DNA of 64,000 bases from Lactarius indigo (Eukaryota; Basidiomycota; Agaricomycetes; Russulales; Russulaceae), in the NCBI GenBank assembly GCA_025766275.1, contig JAFKAC010000012.1, positions 682,001 to 746,000 on the forward strand, given 5' to 3'. The notes under the pieces are model-generated. The model was not told where the DNA came from, did no database searches, and saw nothing but the letters and a program-made list of their open reading frames with translations. Positions 31,740 through 43,671 of the stretch are shown piece after piece (positions within the stretch are counted from its first letter, which is position 1; each line of letters starts with the position of its first letter). Made by a program: the position numbers and the translations under genes.

Positions 31740-34700
31740 CTAAGCCACGGCACCATGTTCTATCAGCAGTTTCGTCATCTCGTGGTGTCCTTTCGATAAA
31801 GCTACCTGAAATGGCGTCTTACCATTCCCATCCTTCTCATCGACGTTCGCTCCATGACTCAGTAGTACTCGAGCGACCTTGAGTAACCCCTCCAATGAGG
31901 CTTGGTGTAACGGAGTTATGTGGCCGTGGTCACATATATTCGGGTTTGCCCCGTGTTCCAATAGCCGCCGCACGACGTCAACCCTCATTTCCTCCGGAAG
32001 ACCACCAAAGCGGGATATGTCATGTAACGGAGTGCCCCCATCGTCACGCCGAGAGTTGACGTCGGCGTTGTGTTCGAGTAGCACTTGGACAGCCTCGAGT
32101 TCCGTATGGCTCGCTGCTGTGTGTAGCGGTGTCCACCCGTCATCCTTCCGAGCATTAACATCTGCGCCGTGATTGAGTAGCCATCGCATGACGTCGACAC
32201 GTCCGTTGAATGACGCAGTGTATAAAGGAGTCCTCTCACTGAGACCTCGGACATCTACGATCGCACCGTGCTTGTGGATTAGATTCGCGACGTTGAAGTG
32301 TCCCTTGTATAAAGCTGCCAGAAGCGGGGCTAGGATGCGACCACCACCCGCATTAACTTGTTCTGGATGCTTCATAATCAGCCGTTCTGCCAGGTCGTAA
32401 AATCCACAGAATGCGGCATAGTAAAGCGGGGAACCGACATCAAGTGGCGCATCGGGCGAGAACGGAGCCCAGTATTCGTCGTCCATGTCGTGCACCCGGA
32501 GCCAAGCTGCGAAATGTGGTTTGGAACTGTCGAATAGGTTATCCATCCCGTTCTGTACGCGTGATGACACCCTCTCGAATCGTGCATGGTCCACCCAGTG
32601 TCGGGCAGCGTATTCGATCAGAGGAAACCCTCTCACATCGGCGTGTTCGTCCAGCCGGAGCAGTGTTCCCAGGCACGCCTGCGCCAGGATTGTATGCGCA
32701 GCCTCGAGGCCAATATGAAACCGCGAAACATCTCTATCCGACCGTGCAAGTCGAGGCGACGTCAGGAATTCTTTCACCGAAAAGTGCGAGAATTGCACCA
32801 CCCGGGAATCACCGCTAGGGACGACGGCAATCAAACTTGAACACGTCGAAAGTACGGCCTCCTCTTGGTCGTCCCACCGCCAGTCGTCCTTCAATTTCGG
32901 GATCCCCCCCGAGCTTGACGCTTGGAAATCGAACGCCAGTAGTTCCGCGAGCTCCTCGACTCGAAGCGGTCGGACAGCTACAGTAAGGCACTGTAACAGA
33001 CGATGCGCGTTATCCTTTTGAGCCTTATTGATGCCCCTCAATATCCGCTCATATGTCTCGTCCAGAGTCTCAGGCAATTCGTTAAGGAACTGACGGAGGT
33101 TCGGTGGGAAGCAATGTTGCAGCGTGTCCAACTGGCAAAATACCCATCTGAACCTGTACAACAACATAAGAAACCGCCACTAGCACAGAATAACTCGACG
33201 CTCTCACATTCCATCAGCTCGTTCTGTCAGTGTCTTGATCACCAGATTTTTATCATCCGCTCTCCATCTCTTCATAGCCATACTCAAGGACGAGTCTACG
33301 ACACTTTGAATGTAGTCGGCGATGTCTGTTTGCTGCCCACTTTGGTTATGCAGGGAAACCGAACGAGACGCCAGCGGGTCGAGAACAGCTCGGATGTCGA
33401 CTTCTGGGCGACTGGTCGCGCAAATGTGAAGCCCATGCAGGTGGAGATCGACAAGTTCCTTCACGAGCTGAAGGACTTCATAACGTGGAGATGGAATCCC
33501 GGATGAGTCTGGACATTCGTCGAGCGCATCCAGGACAATGAAAATTGATTCCTGTCGCGGTAGTCTCAACATCTCTTTCAGGCATTCTTTCAAATTTTCG
33601 TCACTGGGTTGATGGGCGCCGTTTTTGTGTGAAATGTAGACGTGGTTGAGAATGCCACAGCAAAGGCTAGAGGAAGTAGAAAGCTGGGATACGAGTGAAA
33701 GTAGCAGATCGCGGCAGCTTTGCTTATTGAGATCCCTGAAGTCGAAGTAAAAGTAAGCCAAGACGGCTGATCCAGCTTCGCATGCAGCCATTATATCTTG
33801 AATGACGGAGGAACTGGGAAAAAAATAAGTTTCAAAGGAAAGCAGGCAACTAAGGGAACAACATACCAGATAACGCTTTTCCCAGAGCCAGCTACGAAAT
33901 CCAGAATCTGTCAGGAGGCGCGAACCCGAAAAATGGTGACAGAAACGTACGTTTTCCGTGGATCCACAAGAGGGAGCCAGTAGACTTCCATTCGAAGAAG
34001 ATACTGTCTTGGAAAAACCACATGGCCGTTCCCTTGTGTTGGGCCTTTCGTGCAGAGTTGTGATTTGTAGAGGGATCGGCGGGAGAGAGCCATGCTCGTA
34101 AGGTTTGTGTTAACTGACTCCCTGTGAGTAGGTCTAAGCTCGAGCGGCGAACGGCGACGTTAGGAGATCACTAACACCTGAGTTGATCTACGCTGTATGC
34201 GGTCTGTTGGAGAATTGATTTTGCTTCCATTGCCAGCACTCTTGACTTCTTCCCGTCTGAAAGGTGTTAGAAGGTATCGGTGACTGGTTGGACGTGCATT
34301 ACGCACCGTCAATGACTACTTTGACTTTTTCATCAACGCGTTGCACTTTGTCGCCTATATCCTCTACTTTGCCATCCACATCGTCTACTTTGTCACCGAC
34401 ATCGTCTACCTTGTCGCCGACGTCATCGATTTTGTCACGGATGTTGTCGACTTTGTTGTCCATGTCGTTGACTTTGCCGCCCATATTGTCTATCTTGTCG
34501 CCCATGTCTTCTACCTTGTCGCCCATGTCTTCTACCTTGTCATCTATGCCCTCCACTTTACCATCGACTACTTTCACGTCGCCCCGGACAATGTGTGTGA
34601 TCTTCAGGACCTCCGCAAGCGCCATCCGAGCCTCCTCTTGAGTCAATCTGTCTAGCTTCTTGATCGCGTCCTCCAGATCAGTCCTTCCAGTCAATTTCTT

Positions 34701-35395
34701 CAGGAACTTTTCTACGCGCACTTCAATGGGGATTGAAAGATAGTCAATCAGAAACTAACTTGCTGATCCTCGCCTCAGCTCTTTCGTTGCAGTCCCAAAG
34801 ATCGTAATCACTTCCACCATTATCTCCGTGATTATGTCTGTCATCGCCGCAGTCGGTGTCACCTCTGTATAAGTTTCGAGTCGTTTGAAAAAGAATCCGA
34901 TGCGTTCGAAGAGCTCTGCGAGGGCATCTTTGCTCGCTGCAACATCCTTGGCCGCCTATAAGACCTCCAGCATCAGAACAGTCTGCGTGGGAGTAGATAG
35001 GATACTTGCCAAAAGAAAGACACCGATCCCTGCAAATATCACTTTCGCAGGCGAAAACACCTAAAAAGATTATCAGGGGTTTCCATTAGCTCGATGTCGA
35101 GACTTACCAGGCCGACGCCCTCAGAGACGGCGGCTGAAAACGCATACAAGACGTTCACGGTTGGGACCAACCATCTTGTCAACCTCTCATCGCCACTACG
35201 AGCTTGGTCAAATTCGCGAACTTGGTCTTGAAGCACGGAAAGGATGGCGCTGATTGAGTCGCATGATTGTAACTGGGAGACAAGTGGATGTGCGATAAGG
35301 TCTTTCTTGGTCTGCTTTTGGTAGGATTTCAAGGCTGCATCGAAAATATCATGGAAGCGTGAGGAAGCTGCGGTTGAGGAAGTAGCCTGGGACAT
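31740..35395 (-). CDS. NLR-A: Goodbye-NACHT-ankyrin protein
   Basis: Fungal STAND protein. Exons, read leftwards: 35108-35395, 35006-35060, 34760-34955 (borders of these three approximate), 34307-34720, 33951-34256, 33867-33891, 33208-33813, 31740-33153. Order: Goodbye domain (SYQKQTKKDLIAHPLVSQL, DERLTRWLVPTVNVLYAFS), then about 12 seven-residue repeats, then NACHT with Walker A GKPGSGKS assembled across an intron (33892-33950) and Walker B IFIVLDALDECPD, then a helical region and about seven ankyrin repeats (TPLHTAASHTELEAVQVLL). TAG and TGA at 34171-34173 and 34168-34170 lie just before the P-loop. Either the gene is broken, or this stretch is spliced: a 78-base GTAGAT...GTCAG segment could be removed in frame. 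Its 3' end faces the LCB1 pseudogene. Confidence 0.8.
34320..34575 (-). repeat. 21-base repeats coding for heptads in NLR-A
   Basis: About 12 units of seven residues of the form x-D-K-V-x-D-x (for example DKVDDVG), coded by 21-base repeats. The pattern predicts an amphipathic coiled coil. NLR-C has about nine; NLR-B has none. Confidence 0.8.
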
Positions 35396-36751
35396 AAGAA
35401 AAATGGCGATTATGGAGGAACCGAAGGTGATCTGCGTGCAGGTGGGGGTGGGAACACTGGGTAGATGGCGTACACCGCCTCGTAGTCAAGCTTCCCAACG
35501 AGGCGCCAGTAAGCGCCAATGCACAGGGATGAACGATAGACACTTCCGAGAAACTTCCGAGTCGAGATTTGCACCATAATGAGATCGTCATATATGAGTC
35601 ACAAAATCATGCGGGATATTTCGTTCCTCATAGAAGGACTCGTCCTCGATAATTTGGAATCCCTTATACATCAGCAAGGTGCAATCTCACTAGAAGGGCC
35701 TAGTGTCGCTATTGCAACTGTATGTACTAGACATACTGGCACTATTCGCACCAGTTGAGCTAGACCTCTTTAGGATTATCTAGTTCACATCTAGTCGCAC
35801 CAGTTTCACGTTATGTCACCAGGCAACCCCAGGGTAAATAGTAATTTTCAAGTAATTCTAGTTCATGCTCTAGTCACGCAGCTCTCGCTAGTATTACAAT
35901 CTGTGGCTAGGTACCCACGCATATGGGTACGTGCACAGACAGGTATGGCAGCAGGTTTGTGCAACCAGGTTTGTTGGCGGGTTTGATAGTCACCCAACCC
36001 TCTTTGGTCACCTTCGGGATTCCCATGCAATATATTTATTGTTGAATTATTACTGTAACAAAGAAGCGTCTGGGATTGACGGGGTTGAGCTCAGAGAGAG
36101 AACACGACGGCTATGGATGCTATCCATAGCACCGCTGCGCCCGCCGCTACGCCGAGCGAGAGCCTGTCGATATGATGGAACGACCTGGGCACGGCGTCTT
36201 TGACTTAAGACCTGACTGGGGAGCCGTAATCACACAAGAGGGAGATGAGGAAAACACGGAATTGATGCTGATATTGACAGGAGGGAAATGATCTAGTTAC
36301 GTCGTGTGCTATATCCAACGTCGAGGGAGTCACGAGCTGATGAAGTATCATACCGGTCTAAGACTTTTGGAAATCAGATCTTCGTGGTCAAATTTGTTCC
36401 GTCCGAAGTCCAATGTGGTGGGACAGTTCGCGGAAACAAGATACTGGCCCCAGTCGATGGCCCAACTCAGATGGAGGACAGGTTGAACACGTTATCCGGC
36501 TCCAAGTTGCCAGGGATTGACCTGTCACGGAGGTAGGCCCGACTGTTCAATCTGGATGTGGACTCGGTCAGAAGTCGAACCCGCGATAACAAACGAAATG
36601 AACTCCTCACAAAGCGAGCAGTGTGTTTACATAGCCTATGGGACAATGTCAATTGTCCGTCTCTGCGCTTAAGATTATTGTAAACGTACACCTACTCATC
36701 ACCCAGAAAATTGCCAGCCACGTTAGAGAGGAGGGTGAAACCACGAACTAG
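35396..36751. other. Gene-poor stretch with CTAG-rich patch
   Basis: 35690-35930 is rich in CTAG (TAGTTCACATCTAGTCGCACC and alike), resembling 46530-46835, and may be the remains of a small repeat. The 300 bases after 35396 are the likely promoter of NLR-A. No gene seen. Confidence 0.45.
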
Positions 36752-38375
36752 TCATAAAATAAGATAAGAAACCTCGAATCGGGAGTACGAGAAAGGTGTT
36801 ACGCTGATAGTCATGGTGGTAGCGAGGATGCTACTCAAGTTAGTTTGGGGTCATTGGCCAACGAAGACGAGGAAAAAACCCACCCCATCAATAAACCGGA
36901 ATTGATACTGTAAGCCATCAAAGTCATGATGACGGAATCAGTTCTGTGCATGAGTGTCAGCTAGGTCCACGGCATAAAGTCAAAAGGATGGACTCGCCTC
37001 GTGAACCCCGTCTTCCTGCGGTAGAGAGACTGGCACATCGCCACCGCAACCAGCAGGTCCGCCAGAGCGCCTGCAGCCATTCCTGCACACAAAATCCACT
37101 ATCAAGCTGTTAACATGAGTGGATATGGTATGGGTTGGAACATACAGTCAAAGAGTGAAAATTGTCGAACTGCTTGAGGACCGCCCTGAAAATGGGTTTC
37201 GGTTAATTTGATAATACGCCCAGGGAAGAAATGTACCTACTCTTTTACAGTGAAAACTAGCAAGCGAAGTTTGAGTCACTCATGGATGAAACAGTGAACA
37301 GGGAACTCACAAATCCCGAAGACTACAATGACGTGAGTGAAGACCTCTCAGGGGAAACCGAGAGCACTCACAGGAAGTGATAATGACTAACGCCCCCTAC
37401 AAATCCACATTCAGAGGTGCTCCGATAAGTTGATGATGATGACTTACGATGACGATCGGGCAGACGATACTTTGGCTCACTGGTAGAAACAAATTATAGC
37501 TCGGAAGTACAATAGATGACAAAGGACAAAAACTCACTAACATAGACCCGTCTTGCATAATAGCTATGCTGTGTTAGGACAAATAGCAAGATGAAGATGG
37601 CGCACAAACGACGACAGCTCCATGGAAGCACCGACGATGATCTACGACGATCTTCAGTAAGTACGTGACGCCAGATTACTGAATGTATAACATACACTTA
37701 TAATGATCTGAAACTACATCGGCCGCAGCATTGGATGTGGTGTGAGTGGCTTGGAGGTAAGACTGTTCAGAGTTACATACGTTCAGGACCCTGAGGTGTG
37801 AATCAGACACGACTCCGCTCCAACTTGGAAGCGGTTGACTCACCACATACTAGAGCTTAGTTTTTCAACGTTGTCGGAATTCAAAATGAGGTACCTACCA
37901 TGGTGAGTACATGTAGAACAGGGTGTGTATTGGCGACTTACCAGTAGATCACATAAGCACATAGAATCGCGTGAAAGCCATCCATGGTTCTAATAAAAAT
38001 ATCACAACCTGGACAAGCCGGATTGAAACATCACGCACGTTACGAATACAACGAAGACCTTGAGTAGCTTTGAGTCTTTCCGATAGTTCCTGGGACGAGT
38101 TGGTTTGTTGCATCTGGAGATAAGGAATAGTTACCAGAAGTATATCCATCTACAAGAGCATCGGATTTGTTAGTCAGGGTGCGAGAGAAAGTGTGTTCAC
38201 TCAGACTCACGTCTGCACAATGGTCAAGCCAAAGAGCCTATTAGTTTAATAGGTTAGGAGAAATAGACATATGGAAGTGCTGAAATAGGACTCACGTAGT
38301 ACTGACGAGCAGCCCGATAAAGGCCACCCCAAAGGAATTCCGGATGTCAGCCTGAGCGACAGAAAAGCTAGTCAT
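36752..38375 (-). CDS. DUF6534-type multi-span membrane protein
   Basis: A basidiomycete-specific family of predicted membrane proteins of unknown function, typically split by many small introns. Readable exons in order: MTSFSVAQADIRNSF and VAFIGLLVSTT (ATG at 38375), LFGLTIVQT, WIYFW, NYRKDSKLLKVFVVF, MDGFHAILCAYVIYW, YLILNSDNVEKLS, AIFILLFVLTQHSYYARRVY, SQSIVCPIVIV, GALVIITSC, AVLKQFDNFHSL, GMAAGALADLLVAVAMCQ..RKTGF, TDSVIMTLMAYSINSGLL and ILATTMTISVTPFSYSRF (TGA at 36752-36754). About 12 introns, most starting GTGAGT or GTAAGT. One junction, after RKTGFTR, starts GCGAGT and would be a GC-AG intron. About seven hydrophobic segments. Exact junctions are approximate; no clear disabling lesion was found. 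Confidence 0.7.
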
Positions 38376-39045
38376 GTTATGGAGTTGCGCTTGCAAGGGA
38401 TAGGGGAGGGATAAGGGGAAAGGTAAGGGGCTGGTGCGAACGTGAAACCGTAGCCAGAAGCAAACCTATTCGGAGGGTTTTGGTTGACTCCCCTCTGAAT
38501 ACGTACTTTGCTTGCGGGGGTTGGTAGTACGTTAGTAAGAACCAGGCCAAGCGAAAAAGGGGGGCGAACTCTGAAACACCAAGCCAGCCAGCCTTGCAAT
38601 CGAGCCGAAAACCTGGAATGGTTGATGTGAATCCAGTGGGGCCAATATCGTGCTAGTACAGCTGTTGGGTATGGCCCTAGACCAGCGAAGTCGTGGCGAA
38701 CGGAAGTCATGGAGAGTTGAGGACATTGAGGGTCAGAGTTAAGTCGGTTGCAACTCCGGAGCAAGCTGCAGATCCGATTGATCCGATTGCCGATCATGAT
38801 AGCAATGTTAGTTAGCCAACTCAAGAGCCGACTCGTATTAACCGAGGGTTTTTTTATTTTTTAATTTGAACCATTAACCGAGGGTTTCACCGACTCCTTT
38901 CACATGTACTCTCACTTCGATGCTACAGCAAACACTAGGATTCCGGTTCCCGAACGGCTGCAGTGACAGCCATTTCTCAAGTACTTGTTTATTAACCTAT
39001 TGGCTTGCCGTGGTATGAAGCAAGGTGCGAAGTATTCCGCTTTCC
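38376..39045. other. Intergenic, with a 15-base direct repeat
   Basis: ATTAACCGAGGGTTT occurs twice, near 38836 and 38871, separated by an AT-rich stretch of about 20 bases. This may be a small insertion footprint. The stretch also holds the upstream region of the DUF6534 gene (left) and of the Plavaka gene (right). No gene seen. Confidence 0.4.
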
Positions 39046-42000
39046 ATGCTCTGGTGTCCCCACCCCGGTTGCCCATTGGCTTTCAGGAGTCAGAATGGGC
39101 ATACGTGCCATTTCCGTGCCTCCCATGAGGTCACCAACAGCCACACAATCAGAGTGCAACCTGTTGTGTCACATTCACACCGTCAGAGGAAGGAGCACCC
39201 TCATTTGACAGGTACGTGCGTCCTTGACGTCTGAGCTCTTATCCATGCCTGACCATCAATACGATGGGAAGCCCTTCCATGTGACTCAGATGGCAACTTT
39301 TTGCCACCAGGCGCACCACCACCACCCCAGGAAAGCGCACCAGGAGGGGACTGGGCACCATTTGAAAACGAGGTCCAGTTTCAGTTAGCGGACCTCATTT
39401 ATCGTCGTGCAGAACTTTCCGCCACCAACATCGACACCCTTCTCCAGCTGTGGGCTCAATCCCTGTCTGAATTTGATTCCGCTGCACCTTTTGAGAGCCA
39501 TGAGGACTTGTACTCGCTCATCGACTCCTCCGCGCATGGCGACGTTCCTTGGGAATGTTTGGTGACCACAGTTCCAGAAGACGTTGACGAAGGCGCTCCC
39601 TCCTGGATGCGTATGGTCTATGAAGTTTGGTATCGCAACCCGGACAGCGTATTGTCCGCAATGCTAAGCAACCCCGACTTCCACGGCCTATTTGATCTAC
39701 GCCCGTATATTGACCTCAACGCAGACGGGACACGCCTGTGGAGCGACGTGATGTCAGGGAATATTGCTTGGAGGCGCAGTGTAAGTCGAATCTTTCACAT
39801 CTCAGCGAAGTGTATTGACATTCACGGACAAGGATGGCATCTTCGCAGCTGACCCAGGGACAGAAGGGGCTATGTATTGCCCGCTCATCCTCGGGAGTGA
39901 TGAGACGACAGTATCGGTGGCAACGGGACATGTCCAGTACCACCCCGTGTACATGTCAATTGGTAATGTACACAATACTGTCCGACAAGCGCATCGTAAT
40001 GCTGTCATTCCAATCGCATTCCTTGCTATTCCACGGTGTAAGTCTCTTTCAAGCCCACTATGTTCTCTAACGGGTGCAATTTTCCATATGTTTCAGGTGA
40101 CCACCGATACGATGAAAGCCTAAAATTTCGAACCTTCAAGGGACAACTGTATCACTCATCTATTTCGGCCGTCCTCAGTTCACTACGCTCGGGGATGACG
40201 ACCCCTGTTATCCGCAGGTGCCCGGATGGTCACTTCAGACGGGTCATTTACGACCTCATTGCATTCATTGCCGATTACCCCGAGCAAGCAGTGCTCACGG
40301 GTATTGTCCGAGGCTGGTGCCCCAAGTGAGTGCCCTGCACTCACCATGTGAACGTCACGATCACACATGCTTTCAGATGCACAGCACTTCCAAAAAACCT
40401 GGACACACATGCCCTGCGCCGCACACTGAGACACACGGAGGTCATAAGGGGTGTTCTCGACTCCCAAACACTCTGGGCTGCATACGGCATGCACAGTGAT
40501 ATTGTGGTACATATTGTATGTTATGTTTTTATGTCGGCAGTATACTAATCACCCTCAATTCATTTGTAGCCGTTCACATTTGGTTTTCCGCATGCCGACA
40601 TATACGAGATGATATCGCCAGACCTTTTACACCAGGTCATTAAGGGCACCTTCAAGGACCATTTGGTCGTTTGGGTGTGTGATTATTTGATGATGCAACA
40701 TGGTGAAAGCCAAGCAAATGACATCCTGGATGATATGGACCGGCGGTATGTATCCACGCATATGGCCAATTCACTAGTCTAACTGGTAGAAAGAATTTCC
40801 GCGGTGCCCCCCTTTCCCGGCCTCCGTAGATTCCCTCATGGTCGTCGCTTCAAGCAGTGGACGGGTGACGATTCTAAGGCCCTCATCAAGGTCTATGTTC
40901 CTGCAATCGTTGGCTATGTTCCGGATGAAATTATCTTGTGTCTACGCGCATTCATCGATGCGTGTTACATTGCTCGACGCCAGAACATCAACTCAGTCGC
41001 ATTGGACGCCCTTGATCGTGCTTTGGATGACTTCAAGCAACTGCGCGAGGTGTTCCGGACTTCTGGTGTCAGGCCTAAAGGGTTCGCGCTCCCCAGGCAA
41101 CATTCGCTTTTCCATTACCGGCGCATGATTGAAGATTTTGGTGCGCCGGGTGGCCTCTGTTCTTCCATCACCGAATCTCGTCATATTACAGCAGTCAAGA
41201 AACCATGGCGCCGATCAAATCGATATCAAGCTTTGGGACAAATGTTGCTCACCATTCAGCGGCTTGACAAACTCGCAGCTATGCGCTGCCATCTCGCTGC
41301 ATCAGGCCTGTTACCAGGAGGGCGCACTGATATGCCAAGCACCTCCCAAACACCCAATCCTCCCCATTTGCCATCTGATGGGGATGATGAAGACGATGAC
41401 GGGGGGCCTGTGGAGGAGAACGTGCTTGGGCATGTTGTATTGGCTCGGACTCCAGGTAAGTTGTGTTAATCGCTCTGAACATATGACCCCTGTCTGACTC
41501 CAGAAGCTCCCCATTATCCGAAGGATATCGAAGGAATTGCTCGTCACATAGGCGAACCCAACCTACACTACATGAGCTGCGAGTGTATTGCCAATCAGCT
41601 AGGTACGACGTCAGATGCAATATCACTTGAAAGATGCAAGATATCTATTTTTCATTCTGCGGTGGCCACATTTTTCTCTCCAAGCGACCCCTGTGGTACA
41701 CAGGGCATGCGACGCAAACGCATTCGTTCAACACCTTCATGGCGAGGCCACGAGCCATGCCGCGACTGTGCTTTTATCGTTGAGGATGACACTCAGCCGG
41801 GGATGTTGGGGATGGCCGTCGTACGAGTACAGCTCCTTTTCTCTGTTCTTTATGGAGACGTGTGCTATCCCTGTGCACTCATTGAGTGGTTCACGAGGGT
41901 GGGGTGTGACCGAACGACTGGGCTTTGGGTGGTGCGACCAGATATCACACGTGGTAAACGAGACAGGACTGTGGTGCACCTGGATTCCTTCCTGCGGGCA

Positions 42001-42132
42001 GCCCACCTTATTCCAGTCTACGGCAAGAGGAAGATACCTTTGGACTTTCATTATACATACTCACTAGATACATTTAGTGCGTATTACGTCAACAAGTACA
42101 TAGATCACCATGCAAACAAAGTCGCATTCTAG
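39046..42132 (+). CDS. Plavaka-family transposase
   Basis: Plavaka elements are fungal DNA transposons of the CACTA-related type. Domains in order: an N-terminal C2H2 finger CPHPGCPLAFRSQNGHTC..H..H (C-x4-C-x12-H-x4-H, near 39055); CDSDGNFLPPGAPPPPQ; SHEDLYSLID; VWYRNPDSVLSAMLSNP; MYCPLILGSDETTVSVATG; YMSIGNVHNTVRQAHRNAV; RCPDGHFRRVIYDL; DYPEQAVLTGIVRGWCPK; ADIYEMISPDLLHQVIKGTF; FPGLRRFPHGRRFKQWTGDD; LPRQHSLFHYRRMI; LCSSITESRHITAVKKPWR; a C-terminal half ending NKYIDHHANKVAF. The acidic residues in LILGSDE, SPDLLHQ and SSITES fit the family's catalytic positions. Introns at about 39780-39832, 40037-40096, 40325-40378, 40507-40570, 40746-40798, 41455-41502. No stop inside exons was seen. Terminal repeats not identified. 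Confidence 0.8.
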
Positions 42133-43671
42133 TAATTTGCCAGCCAAATGACAAAGTTGCATGGTGCACATTCGGCCCGTTTCGGACTCGTCGGTCGGAC
42201 CTCGTGGCCTCAGACTCTATTATCCTATCTCGCATCGTCTTTTCCCCCATCTTTTTTCTCTATACCACCACCTTGTCGCTCTTTTTATTTGGACCCACCC
42301 TCGTCGCTCATTACCTCGTCTGGCATTGACGGCCGGCCTCGATCACCCATTCCTCTCCAGTCAACTCCCTATTCGCAGCGCCATCAAGGGTTCCACTTCA
42401 AGACAGTTTCCTTGCCATTCTTCGTCGCTCAGACCTTCTTTTGCCTGCCCCCCTCGTGACTCTACAATCTCGTCCATGCGTTCATTCCCAGTTGATCATC
42501 ATTGCGCCCCCATCCATTCATGTCAATAACATTCAGCTTGGAGTCGCGCTCAGGCAAAGGTGGGTTGACTTTCTGTCATCTCTATTAACTAATTCTTGAC
42601 TTTCGTTTTAGTTTGCCTCATTGACGCCACCTGCGCCACCTCTTTGACCATACTCCGTCCTCATTTGCGTTTCTTTTGACTCTTCGGCTCTGACCACCTA
42701 CTTGTCTCCATTCCTCTCGTTCACTTGCGATACTTACTCCCCCGTTCACTCTTGACAATTCGCTCTGGTTTAGTACACGTCGGCAGAGTCATCTTGCACC
42801 TGTGGATGTCGACCTTACCATAGTCTTGCCCTTAGCTTTCTATCTTCCGTCCTCCATCAATATTATCTGGTCTTTCCCTTAGCTTTCCATCTTCCATCCT
42901 CCATCAATATCATCTGGACTTTTACTTTACCTTTCCCCCATTTCACATTTCCACTTCTCTCAACGTTGCTCACCCTTGCTTACAAGTACACGATGTATTT
43001 AAGGGCTTTGGGTCTATGTTCAATATCAGCATCGGTTCCCCCATTCACCCTCTTCATCTTTCTCCTGTGTGACAATCAAACTTATCGGGGCAGGTATAAG
43101 TTGAAGACACCTGTGCGGGCCTCGCATAGCACTTTCGCTTACTTCCTACCGTTTTTACGGTCCCTTTTCGCTCGTCCTTCCTTGGACCGGCCGTCGGCTC
43201 ATTGACCTCCAGAGTCTTTCGTTCATTATTTCGCTAGCCACAACCCTTATTCGCTTAGTATGTGAGCGTGAATGAAACATTGTTATTGAATGTGCGCCGC
43301 ACAATTGATCGCATAAAATGGTTTCCGAGGCTTCGCCTGGAAACACAATATTTTAAGCCTATCAAAGAGGCGGCTGCATTACCGGCCAAATGGATCCGAA
43401 GCATGAACGAAGTCGCTGTCCAAGTCGTTAAGTGCACGCCACATGCAAACACATCGTCCTGACACGCCAGGTTCATGGTCATGGAAACCAAAGTGTTAAA
43501 GCTATAACTAAGAAGCAGCGCTTCCTTAGCCTTCCGATGTGCGGCACACGGACGGAATAAACAGAAACACAGTACCCTAAAATGACAGGATTATCGATGG
43601 GTGGGACAGACGGTCCCCTTTTGTACCCACTCACCATCATTCACCCACTCTCCGAGTGAGTCTCCTCCAAT
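42133..43671. other. Pyrimidine-rich intergenic region with tandem repeat
   Basis: 42180-42960 is C/T-rich on the plus strand. A 47-base unit, CTTAGCTTTCTATCTTCCG and on, is repeated in tandem at 42831-42877 and 42878-42918. No gene seen. Confidence 0.45.

Noticed and set aside
34341..34655. Plus-strand Val/Ile-rich membrane-like frame
   Set aside because: It is the antisense of the heptad repeats of NLR-A.
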